Source: a bacterium (lineage in GTDB: Bacteria; Verrucomicrobiota; Verrucomicrobiia; Limisphaerales; J093). From it: a stretch of DNA of 48,199 bases. Location: positions 1-48,199 of the forward strand of contig JAKANS010000020.1 in assembly GCA_021823625.1 (NCBI GenBank), given 5' to 3'. A program made the position numbers and the translations under genes. Under the pieces are notes generated by a model. It was given only the letters and a program-made list of their open reading frames with translations. It made no database searches and was not told the origin of the DNA. This document shows, in pieces, positions 17,647 through 26,713 of this stretch (position 1 is the first letter of the stretch; each line of letters opens with the position of its first letter).

Positions 17647-17875
17647 TAGTTGGAACAGTCCGCGATGGAAATGCCGGAAATCGGCCACGGCAGGGCAATT
17701 CTTGACGCCGCGCAACGGAGTCCTGACTGCTGACGCGGACCCGTGCTACCCTTTCCGCCATGACGAACGAGTTGCGGTGCAATGGCCGCCGTTTTCCCGC
17801 CAGCCGGCGCAATCCGGGTGGGCGCGTTCCACTTTCGGTCGAATCAGCACCAGCGGCCGGCGACGGACCGCAACC

Positions 17876-19195
17876 GTGAAAGCGCCCGCGAATAACGAGG
17901 CGCCACCTCGAGTCGCCCAAGTCCCCCAGGAAGTCACCGGCCAGCCGCGTCGGGTGGTGGTGGGGCACGTTTCGTGGCGCGACACGTTTGCGGCGCTGCG
18001 GCATCGCAATTTCCGCCTGTTCTTCTTCGGCCAACTGGTTTCGCTCACCGGAACCTGGATGCAAAGCACCGCCCAAAGCTGGCTGGTGTACCAACTCACC
18101 GATTCCAAGGTGCTGCTCGGGGTGGTGGCGGCCGTGGGATCCGCGCCCATGATGCTGTTCTCGCTTTGGGGCGGCTCCGTGGCGGATCGGCACCCCAAGC
18201 GGACAGTCGTTTTGTGGACGCAGGCGGCCATGATGATTCTGGCCTTCGTGTTCGCCGGCCTGGTGTGGAGCGGACGCATCGTACCGTGGCACATCCTGGT
18301 GCTGGCGGCGCTGGGCGGCGTGGCGATGGCATTCGACATGCCGGCGCGCCAGGCCTTCATGGTCGAGATGACGAGCAGGGAAGACCTGATGAACGCCGTT
18401 TCGCTGAACAGCTCGATCGTGAACGGCGCTCGCGTGGTCGGCCCTTCGGTGGCGGGTTTTCTGATGGCGCAGATGGGCATTGCGGTTTGCATGTTCCTGA
18501 ACGGACTGAGCTTCGTTGCGGTCCTCATCGGACTGTTGATGATGCGCCTGCCCCGGTTCGTGCCGCCCGTCCATACCGGTTCCGCGCGCCAGCATGTCCT
18601 GGAAGGGTTCGCCTACGTGGCCCGGCACCGGCGGGTGCGGCTTCTCTTGTCCTTGTTCGCGGTGGTGGGGATTTTTGGTTGGTCCTACTCGGTGTTGATG
18701 CCAGCGTTCGTGCGCGACGTGCTTCACGGCAGCGAAGGCCAGTACGGCACGGTGCTCAGCGCCAACGGCCTGGGCGCGCTCGCGGGCGCGCTGACCGTGG
18801 CCACCTGGGGGACGCGACTGCCGAACCGGCTGTTGGTGTTCGGTGGCATCGGGGTGTTTTCCGCCATGCTGGTGCTGCTGGCGTTGACGCACAGTTACGC
18901 GCTGGCACTGGTCTGCATGGTGGTGGGCGGCTGGGGCATGTTGCTGTACTTCTCGACCACCAACACGCTCATCCAGACCAGTGTAAGCGACGCCATGCGC
19001 GGGCGGGTCATGGGCATTTGGGCCCTTGTTTTCGGCGGCATGATGCCGGTCGGCGGACTCGAAGCCGGCTTGCTGTCGCATTGGCTGGACGTGCGCTGGG
19101 CGATCGCGATTGGCGGCCTGGTTTGCGCAGCGGCGGCGTTGATCACCTGGCTGGTCGTGCGGCGTCACCCCGCGCCGGCCAAGACTCCGAGTTGA
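17876..19195 (+). CDS. MFS transporter (EntS-like exporter family)
   Basis: A major facilitator of about 439 residues, closest in appearance to the MFS_3/EntS-type exporters of siderophores and drugs. The core begins HRNFRLFFFGQLVSLTGTWM, the usual first helix. It contains the A-loop GGSVADRHPKRTVV between helices 2 and 3, and RQAFMVEMTSREDLMNAVSLNS, a strong signature of this subfamily. Twelve hydrophobic segments can be traced. The start is not certain. The GTG at 17876 gives a 35-residue lead before helix 1; earlier in-frame codons lie in low-quality sequence next to the IS graveyard. The substrate is unknown. A sulfatase gene follows on the same strand. Confidence 0.85.
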   Translation: MKAPANNEAPPRVAQVPQEVTGQPRRVVVGHVSWRDTFAALRHRNFRLFFFGQLVSLTGTWMQSTAQSWLVYQLTDSKVLLGVVAAVGSAPMMLFSLWGGSVADRHPKRTVVLWTQAAMMILAFVFAGLVWSGRIVPWHILVLAALGGVAMAFDMPARQAFMVEMTSREDLMNAVSLNSSIVNGARVVGPSVAGFLMAQMGIAVCMFLNGLSFVAVLIGLLMMRLPRFVPPVHTGSARQHVLEGFAYVARHRRVRLLLSLFAVVGIFGWSYSVLMPAFVRDVLHGSEGQYGTVLSANGLGALAGALTVATWGTRLPNRLLVFGGIGVFSAMLVLLALTHSYALALVCMVVGGWGMLLYFSTTNTLIQTSVSDAMRGRVMGIWALVFGGMMPVGGLEAGLLSHWLDVRWAIAIGGLVCAAAALITWLVVRRHPAPAKTPS

Positions 19196-19298
19196 ACGGA
19201 AAAGCGGTCGCGAAGGGTTCCTTTCCGCGGCAAAACGGCTCCTGGGTCTTGCACCGAGCCGCCGCACGATGCCATTTTTGCGCCAGCCAAAATCCATT

Positions 19299-20789
19299 AT
19301 GAACTCGCATGTCGATCCCCTGCCCTGCCGGCGGCCCAAACGCCGCCGCCGCTCACGGCTCCTGAACGCCAGCCGGCTGACGTTGACTTTTGCCTTCATG
19401 CTGCTGGGTACAAGCCGTGCCGGCATCCCGCCGGCCCGGCTGAACATCTTGTTCCTGTTCAGCGACGACCAGCGCTTCGACACCATCGCGGCGCTCGGCA
19501 ATCGCCACATCCAGACGCCGCACCTCGACCGGCTGACGCGCGAAGGCCTCACCTTCACCCGCGCATACATCATGGGCGGCACGCAGGGCGCCGTCTGCAT
19601 GCCGTCGCGTGCCATGCTGATGTCCGGCCGCACGTTGTTCCGGGTGAAGGACAACCTGGCTGGCCAAACGACCTGGCCGGAGCGATTCAGCGAGGCAGGC
19701 TACGCGACCTTCATGACGGGCAAGTGGCACAACGGCGCCGAGTCGCTGCTGCGTTCTTTCGCGGCGGGCAGAGCCATTTTTCTCGGCGGCATGGGCGACC
19801 CGTACAAGTTGCCGTTGAAAGACATTTCGCCGGATCGCCAGTTGGTCCACCCGCGCCTCAGCGGTGAGCACTCCGTCAAGCTATTCGGGGACGCCGCGGT
19901 AGAATTCCTCCGCCGGCAAAAAGGCGACCGGCCTTTCCTTTGCTACGTCGCGTTCAACTGTCCGCACGACCCGCGCGTGGCGCCTACGAACTACCAGGCG
20001 CGCTACACTTCGAGTCCCCCGCCGCTCCCGACCAACTTCCTGCCGGAACACCCGTTCAACAACGGCGAGATGACCGTTCGCGACGAACAACTCGCGCCCT
20101 GGCCGCGCACGCCAGCCATCGTCCGCCAGAACCTGGCCGACTACTACGCTAACATCGCCTTCCTCGACGACCAGATCGGTCGCATTCTGGACGCGCTCCA
20201 GACCAGCGGCCAGTACGAGCGGACGATCATCGTGTTCTCCAGCGACAATGGCCTGGCGATCGGCAGCCACGGGCTGTTCGGCAAACAAAACGTGTACGAG
20301 CACGCCACGCACGAACCGCTCATCTTCGCTGGTCCAGGCATCCCGCGCGGCCAGCGCAGCGATGCCTTTTGTTACCTCCTCGACATCTTTCCGACGCTCG
20401 GAGAACTGGCGGGTGTGGCCGCACCGGAAGGCAGCGAAGGCCGGAGCCTGGCGCCGGTTATTGCCGGCCGCAGCGACCATTTGCGCGACACCATTTTCAC
20501 AGCCTACCGGGGCCTCCAACGCGCGATCCGCGACGACCGTTGGAAACTCATCGTCTATACCCAGATCAACAAAACCCAGCTCTTCGATCTCGCGGCCAAT
20601 CCCGACGAGCGGACCGACCTCGCCGCCGACCCGCAGTACGCCAGCCAGGTGCAGTGGCTCACCGCTGCGTTGCAGACGCAGCAAAAGGAACTCGGAGACC
20701 GTCAACCGCTGACGACCGACCATCCGCAACCTCTGGCGTTCGATTTCTCGAAGGTGAAGCGAGTCAACACGCCGACGCCGATCGAATGA
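19299..20789 (+). CDS. Type I sulfatase (arylsulfatase family), exported
   Basis: A 496-residue sulfatase that hydrolyses sulfate esters, probably on polysaccharides. An Arg-rich start and hydrophobic segment (27-40) look like a signal peptide. D56/D57 in FLFSDDQRF bind Ca2+. C100 in VCMPSRAMLMSGR is the cysteine of the CxPSR motif, oxidised to formylglycine by an FGE enzyme. The second metal pair is in FSSDNGLAIGSHGL, and the C-terminal subdomain has the usual DRWKLIVY and ELFD-like (QLFDLAANPDE) strands. The start at 19299 is favoured over 19269 only because it is closer to the signal; neither has a clear ribosome site. Sulfatases are abundant in Verrucomicrobia that degrade marine or host glycans. 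Confidence 0.9.
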   Translation: MNSHVDPLPCRRPKRRRRSRLLNASRLTLTFAFMLLGTSRAGIPPARLNILFLFSDDQRFDTIAALGNRHIQTPHLDRLTREGLTFTRAYIMGGTQGAVCMPSRAMLMSGRTLFRVKDNLAGQTTWPERFSEAGYATFMTGKWHNGAESLLRSFAAGRAIFLGGMGDPYKLPLKDISPDRQLVHPRLSGEHSVKLFGDAAVEFLRRQKGDRPFLCYVAFNCPHDPRVAPTNYQARYTSSPPPLPTNFLPEHPFNNGEMTVRDEQLAPWPRTPAIVRQNLADYYANIAFLDDQIGRILDALQTSGQYERTIIVFSSDNGLAIGSHGLFGKQNVYEHATHEPLIFAGPGIPRGQRSDAFCYLLDIFPTLGELAGVAAPEGSEGRSLAPVIAGRSDHLRDTIFTAYRGLQRAIRDDRWKLIVYTQINKTQLFDLAANPDERTDLAADPQYASQVQWLTAALQTQQKELGDRQPLTTDHPQPLAFDFSKVKRVNTPTPIE

Positions 20790-21078
20790 GGTAGCCACGG
20801 TTGGCACCGCACTTCCCCCTACGCGAGTTCGCGATGGTTTTACGCCCGCCCTCGCTTTTGCATTGCTCGCAACGGCTTGCGGGCCATAGGCTGCCACACC
20901 GCTCACGAACCGGGGAATGCTCAGGGATCGAATCACCACCAGGCCCGACTGGGGTCGCCATGCCACCCTGCTTGACGTCCTCTCGCGCCCCAGACCAGCC
21001 GACCACCTTCCCCGAACCGTAGGGGCCGGCCACCGCTGCCCGATGGAATGCGTTCGTTTCGCCATTTCGTAAGGACTC

Positions 21079-21312
21079 ATGTACCAAACCACCCACAACA
21101 AGATCGTCTCCTTCAACTGGGGCGTCCATCGCCTTGAGCGGGAGATCGAATTGCTGCGGGAATACCGGACGCGGCTGGTGGCGGACGTGGTGACCGGCAA
21201 GCTGGACCTGCGCCCCGCCGCCCGCCAGTTGCCAGCGGAGGCCGAACTGGAGCCTGCCGATGTCTCGGAAGAAATGCCGGACGAGGCCGGCCTGAGCGAG
21301 GTGGAAAAATAG
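21079..21312 (+). pseudogene. hsdS: Type I restriction-modification specificity subunit, 3' remnant
   Basis: A 77-codon frame whose part from about residue 17 matches the extreme C-terminus of HsdS: HRLEREIELLREYRTRLVAD followed by VVTGKLDLRPAARQLP, the classic end of many specificity subunits, then an acidic tail. A stop codon lies just upstream in frame, and the sequence back to 20790 contains no target-recognition domain. All of the DNA-recognition part is lost. It lies immediately before the higB/higA genes, and an hsdR remnant follows them. Confidence 0.8.
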
Positions 21313-21363
21313 TTCCCAAATTGGGAACCATCTGTTGACAACTGTTAACAAAGTGGGAACAAT
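21312..21363 (+). promoter_or_regulatory. higBA promoter with paired 17-bp palindromic operators
   Basis: A perfect palindrome GTTCCCAAATTGGGAAC (21312-21328) is followed 32 bp on by an imperfect copy GTTAACAAAGTGGGAAC (21344-21360, 14 of 17 identical). Between them lies a consensus -35 hexamer TTGACA (21335-21340). A -10 at the usual spacing would fall at about 21358-21363, directly against the higB ATG, so the transcript may be leaderless or nearly so. The paired sites are about three helical turns apart, as expected for binding by the HigA helix-turn-helix and autorepression. No DNA-binding data are available. Confidence 0.7.
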
Positions 21364-21660
21364 ATGCGTGTCATCGGTCGCGAGAAATTGACGGAATACT
21401 GGACAAAAGAGCCGAGGACCGCGCAAGCATTAAGAGCCTGGTTCGCTGAAGTTGAGCACGCAAAATGGAAGACGCCGATCGACGTCAAAGCGAAATATGG
21501 CAATGCGAGCATCCTGAAGGGCAACCGCGTGGTTTTCAACATCTGCGGCAACAATTACCGGCTCATAGTCCAGGTCAACTACGGCATTGGCCTGATTTTC
21601 GTGCGTTTCATCGGGACGCACGCCGAGTATGACGGTATCGACGCAGAAACGATCTTATGA
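21364..21660 (+). CDS. higB: HigB-type toxin (mRNA interferase)
   Basis: A 98-residue toxin of the HigB family in the RelE superfamily, YgjN-like, which cleaves mRNA during translation. The family start MRVIGREKLTEY fits, followed by ALRAWFAEVEHAKWKTP, the core VFNICGNNYRLIVQVNY with basic and aromatic residues of the active face, and the ending FIGTHAEYDGID. Length matches the family. The gene overlaps the higA start by 4 bp (ATGA), typical of toxin-antitoxin pairs in the toxin-first order of hig operons. It appears intact. Confidence 0.9.
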   Translation: MRVIGREKLTEYWTKEPRTAQALRAWFAEVEHAKWKTPIDVKAKYGNASILKGNRVVFNICGNNYRLIVQVNYGIGLIFVRFIGTHAEYDGIDAETIL

Positions 21661-22862
21661 AACCGAAAATCATCAAAACCAAAGCCGAATACGAAGCGGC
21701 ACTAGCCCAAATCGGCGAGATTTTCGAGGCCCAACCCGGCACGCCCGAAGGCGATGACCTTGAATTGCTGACGATGTTGGTCGAGCAATACGAGAAAACG
21801 TCGTTTCCGATCGCCTTTCCTGATCCCCTGGAGGCGGTCAAATTTCGCATGGAGCAGCAAGGGCTGAAGAGCAAGGATTTGGTGCCCTTCATCGGCAGCC
21901 CCAGCAGGGTTTCGGAAGTGCTTTCCGGCCAACGCGGGCTGACCGTGACGATGATCCGCCACCTGGTCCAAGGGCTGGGCATTCCGGCGGAGGTCCTCAT
22001 CGGCAAACCCGGCGCGGAGTTGAAATCGGACAAGGAACTGGCGGAGCTGCGCAAGTATCCCATTGCGGAAATGCGGAAGCGCGGCTGGTTTGCCGGTTTT
22101 TCTGGCACGCTGGCCGAGGCGAAGAGTCAATTGGAAGAACTGTTCGACCCCTTCCAGAAGGGCTTGGCCGGGCTGCGACCACGCCTGGCCTTCAACCGGC
22201 AGCATGTCCGCACTGGTGGCAAGACGGACGATTACGCGCTGGCAGCTTGGCGTTCTCGCGCCGTCAGCCTCGCCGCGAAAGACTCCTTGCCCCAGTACGA
22301 GAAGGGCCGACTCACTCCTGGTTTTCTCGCTGAACTGGCCCGCTTGAGCTACCTGGATACCGGGCCGAAGCTCGCCAAGGAATTTCTGAGCAAGAACGGG
22401 ATTCACTTGGTCGCCGTCAAGCATTTGGCCAAGACCCATCTGGACGGTGCCGCCCTGAAGCTCCCCGACGGCTCGCCCGTGGTCGCGCTCACGCTGCGCT
22501 ACGACCGGCTCGACAACTTCTGGTTCACGCTGTTCCATGAGCTGGCCCATGTCGCCTTGCATTTGGACCGCAACGACATCGAAGCTTTCTACGACGACCT
22601 GACGGACAAGAGCCAGGACCAGTGCGAAAAGGAAGCGGATTCCTTTGCCCAGGGAGCATTGATTCCCCCACAGGCTTGGAAGGCGTCTGGCTTGCACAAG
22701 CACGTTTCGGAAGAGGCTGTCCGCAAACTGGCGGCCGAACTGCGCATCAGTCCAGCGATCCCCGCCGGCCGTGTTCGCTTCGAGCGCGACAATTACATGC
22801 TCCTTCAGGGGTTGGTCGGCAACGGTCAGGTTCGGCGGCTGTTCCCCGACTGGCCGAACTGA
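21657..22862 (+). CDS. higA: HigA antitoxin fused to ImmA/IrrE metallopeptidase
   Basis: A 401-residue two-part protein. Residues 1-120 match YgjM-type HigA: an N-terminal helical arm, then an Xre-type helix-turn-helix around 64-112 (LKSKDLVPFIGSPSRVSEVL, SGQRGLTVTMIRHL). The C-terminal part (about 200-401) is an ImmA/IrrE metallopeptidase with the zinc motif HELAH at 294-298, catalytic E295, and the third ligand probably E326 in EKEADSFAQGALIPP. Simple HigA antitoxins are about 100-140 residues, so this is a clear fusion. ImmA/IrrE domains cleave Xre-type repressors in phage and ICE elements and in Deinococcus, so this antitoxin may control its own turnover (inference). It overlaps higB by 4 bp. 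Confidence 0.9.
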   Translation: MKPKIIKTKAEYEAALAQIGEIFEAQPGTPEGDDLELLTMLVEQYEKTSFPIAFPDPLEAVKFRMEQQGLKSKDLVPFIGSPSRVSEVLSGQRGLTVTMIRHLVQGLGIPAEVLIGKPGAELKSDKELAELRKYPIAEMRKRGWFAGFSGTLAEAKSQLEELFDPFQKGLAGLRPRLAFNRQHVRTGGKTDDYALAAWRSRAVSLAAKDSLPQYEKGRLTPGFLAELARLSYLDTGPKLAKEFLSKNGIHLVAVKHLAKTHLDGAALKLPDGSPVVALTLRYDRLDNFWFTLFHELAHVALHLDRNDIEAFYDDLTDKSQDQCEKEADSFAQGALIPPQAWKASGLHKHVSEEAVRKLAAELRISPAIPAGRVRFERDNYMLLQGLVGNGQVRRLFPDWPN

Positions 22863-22875
22863 TCGGCGGCCTGCC

Positions 22876-23491
22876 ATCCCCACCGCCGACACATCCGAAA
22901 AGGGCCTCGAAACGCTGATCATGCGGCACATGACCGGCACGGACGGCCTTGCGCCTGTGGCCGAAGGTCTGGTCGCGGAAACGCCCGATTCCCTGGCCGC
23001 CACCAAGGCCGCCGGCTCGGGCTGGCTCGCCGGCAACCCGAAGGATTACGACCGCACCCACGCGCTCGACGTGCCGCAATTGTTCCAGTTCCTTTACGTC
23101 ACCCATGAAAATCGCGCTGGAGGATGACAACGTGGAAATCGGCCCTGTGCCCGTGGAAGCGGAGGCCACAAGCGCGAGCCGGAGTTGGATCGCCTGAGCA
23201 ACATTCCTCAAGGCATTCAACGAGCATTTCGGCACACTGTTCAGCGATTCCGATCGAGTAGCTCGCCGCATTCGGGAAGACATCGCGCCCAAGGTGACCG
23301 CCGACCCCCCCGCCTATCAAAACGCCAAAAAGAACACACCAAACGCGGCTCGCTTGGAGCACGACAATGCCCTCAAAAATGTCATGCTCACCTTGCTCAA
23401 GGATGACACCCAGGTTTACAAACAATTCGTCGAGAACGAGTCGTTCCGGCGTTTTGTCGCCGACACGGTATTCGTTTTGACGAGCGACTGA
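22876..23491 (+). pseudogene. hsdR: Type I restriction enzyme R subunit, internally deleted remnant
   Basis: The two ends of HsdR joined together. The N-terminal part reads PTADTSEKGLETLIMRHMTG and NPKDYDRTHALDVPQLFQFL (22879 to about 23103), the usual HsdR start. Its expected ATG is ATC (22876-22878). At about 23104 it jumps to the C-terminal part: KIALEDDNVEIGPVPV, then in a second frame EPELDRLSNI, then in a third LKAFNEHFGTLFSDSDR and AKKNTPNAARLEHDNALKNV, ending ESFRRFVADTVF and a stop near 23491. The nuclease core and helicase motor, several hundred residues, are missing, and there are two further frameshifts. It is clearly dead. Confidence 0.85.
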
Positions 23492-23702
23492 CTCAAAGCG
23501 CGGCGCCGGTCAGTTTCGGCCCTGCTACTCCTGCCGGCCTGATCGGGTCGGCTTCGTCAACCCCGACGGCTGTCGGGGCGGGTGGTTGAAGAGTCGAAGA
23601 ACCCGGCGTGTTGGAGCGCGGCGTTGCGCCTTGCGCCCACCTTGCTCTGCGGCGTCCCGAGCCTTAAGCTGTCCGGCTTGCGGTAAGCGGGATTTTGCTG
23701 GC

Positions 23703-26700
23703 ATGGCCAAAGACTTCATCCGGATCGGCGGGGCGCGGGTTCATAACCTCAAGAACCTCTCGCTCAGCATTCCCCGCGACAAGCTGGTGGTCGTCACCGG
23801 CGTCAGCGGCTCCGGCAAATCGTCGCTGGCGTTCGACACGCTCTTCGCGGAAGGCCAGCGCAAATACATGGAGTCGCTCTCCGCCTACGCCCGGCAGTTC
23901 CTCGACCAGATGGAAAAGCCGGACGTGGATTTCATCGAAGGCCTTTCGCCGGCGATCGCGATCGAGCAGCGCACGGCCGGCGCGAACCCGCGTTCGCTCA
24001 TCGCCACCACGACGGAGATCTACGATCACCTGCGGTTGCTGTTCGCCCACGTCGGCCAGCCACATTGCCCGATCACTGGCCAGCCCATCACCTCGCAGAC
24101 CACGAGCGAGATCGTGGACAAGATCCTCGCCCTGCCGCCCAAGACCCGGGTGATGTTGCTGGCGCCGGTGGTGCGCGAGCAACGCGGCGAGTTCCGCGAC
24201 GTGATCGAGCGGCTGGCCCGCGAAGGTTTCGTTCGCGCCCGGCTGGACGGGCATATCGTCGAACTGGCGGCGAACGTCCGGTTCAAGCTCGAACCCAAAC
24301 AAAAGCACACCATCGAAGCGGTGGTGGACCGGCTGGTCATTGATCCGGCCATCCGCACGCGCCTGGGTGATTCGGTGGAAACCGCGCTGAAATGGGGCGA
24401 CGGGCGGTTGCTGGTGTTGAGCCAAAGGCCGGATGCCGGACGCCCGATACCGGATGCTGGAGGCCGGAGGTCGGATGGCGGAGCCGCGGCACCGGCATCT
24501 GGAATCCGGAATCCGGAATCCGACTCGTGGACCGAGACGCTGCATTCCAACCGCATGTACAGCCCGGCCACGGGCCTGAGTTACGACACGCCGACGCCGA
24601 AGCACTTTTCGTTCAATTCGCCTCAAGGCGCCTGCCCGGTCTGCCACGGCTTGGGGCAGAAATTCGTGTTCGACGAAACGCTGGTGGTGCCCGATCCGGA
24701 CAAGTCGCTCGAACAAGGCGCCGTGCTCGCCTGGCGGCGCGGTGGCAAACGAATGGTGGTTTATTACAAGGCGATGTTGAAGGCGGTCACGGCGCACTAC
24801 GACGTAAGCTTGGAAACGCCGTTCAAGAACCTGCCCGCGGATTTCAAGCAGCGGCTCCTTTACGGTTCGGGCGAGACCGAGATCGAGTTCAACTTCTGGC
24901 GCGCCAGCAAGGTGAGCAAGATCACGCGGCCATTCGAGGGCGTGATCCCCAACCTCCAACGCCTTTACGCGGAAAGCGAAAGCGAATTCACGCGCAACCG
25001 GCTGAAGGCCTTCATGGCGTTGCAGCCGTGCGATGCCTGCGGCGGCCGGCGGCTCAAACCGGAAATCCTGGCCGTGACTCTGGGTGGCGATGGCGCTTCG
25101 CCGGTGGCGGCGCAAGGCGACAGCAGCCAACCACGGATTCCGGGGCTTTCGATCATGGATGTCTGCGCGCTCTCGGTGGACGCCGCGGACGCATTTTTCG
25201 CCGGGCTGAAGCTGACCGACTTCCAGCGGCAAATCGCGGGCGAAATCATCCGGGAGGTGCGCGCGCGGCTGGGTTTCTTGAGAAACGTCGGTCTCGGTTA
25301 CCTCACGCTGGACCGCGAAAGCGGCACGCTCAGCGGCGGCGAAGCCCAACGCATCCGCCTCGCCACCCAGATCGGGGCCGGCCTGGTGGGCGTGCTGTAC
25401 ATCCTCGACGAACCCAGCATCGGTCTCCACCAGCGCGACAACGACCGGTTGCTCCAAACGCTCGCGGGCCTGCGCGACCTCGGCAATTCGGTGATCGTGG
25501 TCGAGCATGACGAGGAAACGATCCGCCGGGCGGATTACATCCTGGACCTTGGCCCCGGCGCGGGCGTCCACGGCGGCGAACTGGTCGCGGCGGGCACGGT
25601 GGCGGAAGTCGAAGCGCACCCGCGCTCGCTGACCGGTCAGTACCTGCGTGGTGACCTGGCAGTGGCACCGCCAGGCCATCCGTTGAAAATGATCGGCGAG
25701 AAAGGCTGGCTGGAAATCGTCGGCGCCCGCGAAAACAACCTGCAGAACCTCACCGTGCGCCTGCCGATCGGCGCCTTCACCTGCGTGACCGGCGTCAGCG
25801 GCTCCGGCAAGAGCACGCTGGTGGACGACATCCTGCGCCGCGCGCTCGCCCGGCGGCTTTACGGCGCCACGGCGCGGCCGGGCGTGCACGACGCGATCAA
25901 CGGCATCGAGCACCTGGGCAAGATGATCGTGATCGACCAGTCACCCATCGGCCGGACGCCGCGGAGCAACCCCGCCACCTACACAGGCATCTTCAACGAC
26001 ATTCGCGAGCTGTTCGCGAAACTGCCGGCGGCGCGGGTGCGCGGCTACGACGCCGGCCGGTTCAGTTTCAATGTGCGCAGCGGCCGGTGCGAAAAGTGCG
26101 AAGGCGACGGCCTGATCAAAATCGAAATGAACTTCCTGCCGCCCGTCTATGTGACGTGCGAGGCGTGCGCGGGTCGCCGGTACAATCGCGAGACGCTCGA
26201 GATCACTTACAAGGGCCTGAACATCGCCGACGTGCTGGACCTGACCGTGGACGAGGCGGTGAGCTTTTTCCGGGCCGTGCCGGCCATTCACGAGGCGTGC
26301 ATGACGCTGGCTGAAGTCGGATTGGGTTACCTGCGGCTGGGGCAGTCGGCCACGACGCTGAGCGGCGGCGAGGCCCAGCGGCTCAAGCTGGCCGCCGAGT
26401 TGAGCAAGCGCCAGCTTGGCCACACCTTGTACCTCCTGGATGAACCCACCACCGGCCTGCATTTCCATGACGTGGCCAAATTGCTCGAAGTGCTGTTCAA
26501 GCTGCGCGCGGCCGGCAACACTCTGGTCGTGATCGAGCACAACCTGGACGTCATCAAGTGCGCCGACTGGATCGTGGACCTGGGGCCCGAAGGCGGCGCG
26601 GGCGGCGGCCAGATCGTCGCGGCCGGCCGGCCGGAACAGATCGCCCAATGCGCGGCCAGCCACACCGGCCGTTACCTGCGCCGCTTCGGGAAACGCTCGC

Positions 26701-26705
26701 AATAG
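23703..26705 (+). CDS. uvrA: Excinuclease ABC subunit A
   Basis: UvrA, 1000 residues, the DNA-damage recognition ATPase of nucleotide excision repair; it loads UvrB. Two ABC ATPase modules are intact: Walker A at 33-40 (GVSGSGKS) and 697-705 (GVSGSGKST), two LSGGEAQR signatures, and Walker B with [12 protein letters not shown] and [12 protein letters not shown]. Zinc ribbons are at CPVCHGLG and CDACGG in the first half and CEKCEGDG...CEACAG in the second. The ATG at 23703 begins [20 protein letters not shown], the normal start; an earlier in-frame start at 23586 adds unrelated sequence. Residues about 243-273 are a low-complexity insertion made by a heptamer DNA repeat, between LLVLSQ and the conserved WTETLHS. 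It ends 8 bp before the next gene. Confidence 0.96.
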   Translation: MAKDFIRIGGARVHNLKNLSLSIPRDKLVVVTGVSGSGKSSLAFDTLFAEGQRKYMESLSAYARQFLDQMEKPDVDFIEGLSPAIAIEQRTAGANPRSLIATTTEIYDHLRLLFAHVGQPHCPITGQPITSQTTSEIVDKILALPPKTRVMLLAPVVREQRGEFRDVIERLAREGFVRARLDGHIVELAANVRFKLEPKQKHTIEAVVDRLVIDPAIRTRLGDSVETALKWGDGRLLVLSQRPDAGRPIPDAGGRRSDGGAAAPASGIRNPESDSWTETLHSNRMYSPATGLSYDTPTPKHFSFNSPQGACPVCHGLGQKFVFDETLVVPDPDKSLEQGAVLAWRRGGKRMVVYYKAMLKAVTAHYDVSLETPFKNLPADFKQRLLYGSGETEIEFNFWRASKVSKITRPFEGVIPNLQRLYAESESEFTRNRLKAFMALQPCDACGGRRLKPEILAVTLGGDGASPVAAQGDSSQPRIPGLSIMDVCALSVDAADAFFAGLKLTDFQRQIAGEIIREVRARLGFLRNVGLGYLTLDRESGTLSGGEAQRIRLATQIGAGLVGVLYILDEPSIGLHQRDNDRLLQTLAGLRDLGNSVIVVEHDEETIRRADYILDLGPGAGVHGGELVAAGTVAEVEAHPRSLTGQYLRGDLAVAPPGHPLKMIGEKGWLEIVGARENNLQNLTVRLPIGAFTCVTGVSGSGKSTLVDDILRRALARRLYGATARPGVHDAINGIEHLGKMIVIDQSPIGRTPRSNPATYTGIFNDIRELFAKLPAARVRGYDAGRFSFNVRSGRCEKCEGDGLIKIEMNFLPPVYVTCEACAGRRYNRETLEITYKGLNIADVLDLTVDEAVSFFRAVPAIHEACMTLAEVGLGYLRLGQSATTLSGGEAQRLKLAAELSKRQLGHTLYLLDEPTTGLHFHDVAKLLEVLFKLRAAGNTLVVIEHNLDVIKCADWIVDLGPEGGAGGGQIVAAGRPEQIAQCAASHTGRYLRRFGKRSQ
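24431..24521. repeat. Heptamer repeat array inside uvrA
   Basis: Thirteen consecutive 7-base units in unbroken phase (91 bp): GGATGCC, GGACGCC, CGATACC, GGATGCT, GGAGGCC, GGAGGTC, GGATGGC, three more degenerate units, then three exact GGAATCC. Because three heptamers make seven codons, the protein shows a 7-residue rhythm: [21 protein letters not shown]. Rephased, the unit is AATCCGG/AnnCCGG, the same consensus and orientation as the arrays at 2233 and 46445. Confidence 0.8.
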
Positions 26706-26713
26706 GCCCGGCC

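Noticed and set aside
17624-19654. 676-residue minus-strand frame across the MFS and sulfatase start
   Set aside because: It is the antisense of the MFS gene, His/Gln/Arg-rich and without any motif, whereas the plus-strand MFS frame shows a clear family pattern.
23185-23406. 73-residue frame in the RM remnant region
   Set aside because: It only covers a short HsdR segment (DRLSNI) and then leaves the homologous frame. It is part of the broken hsdR and not a separate gene.
23555-23585. Hairpin CCCCGAC/GTCGGGG before uvrA as a terminator
   Set aside because: The stem is short and there is no T tract after it, so I do not call it.
24431-24521. CRISPR or phage-type direct repeat
   Set aside because: Unit length is 7 bp with no spacers, and it lies inside the uvrA reading frame. 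It fits a heptamer repeat, not a CRISPR array.
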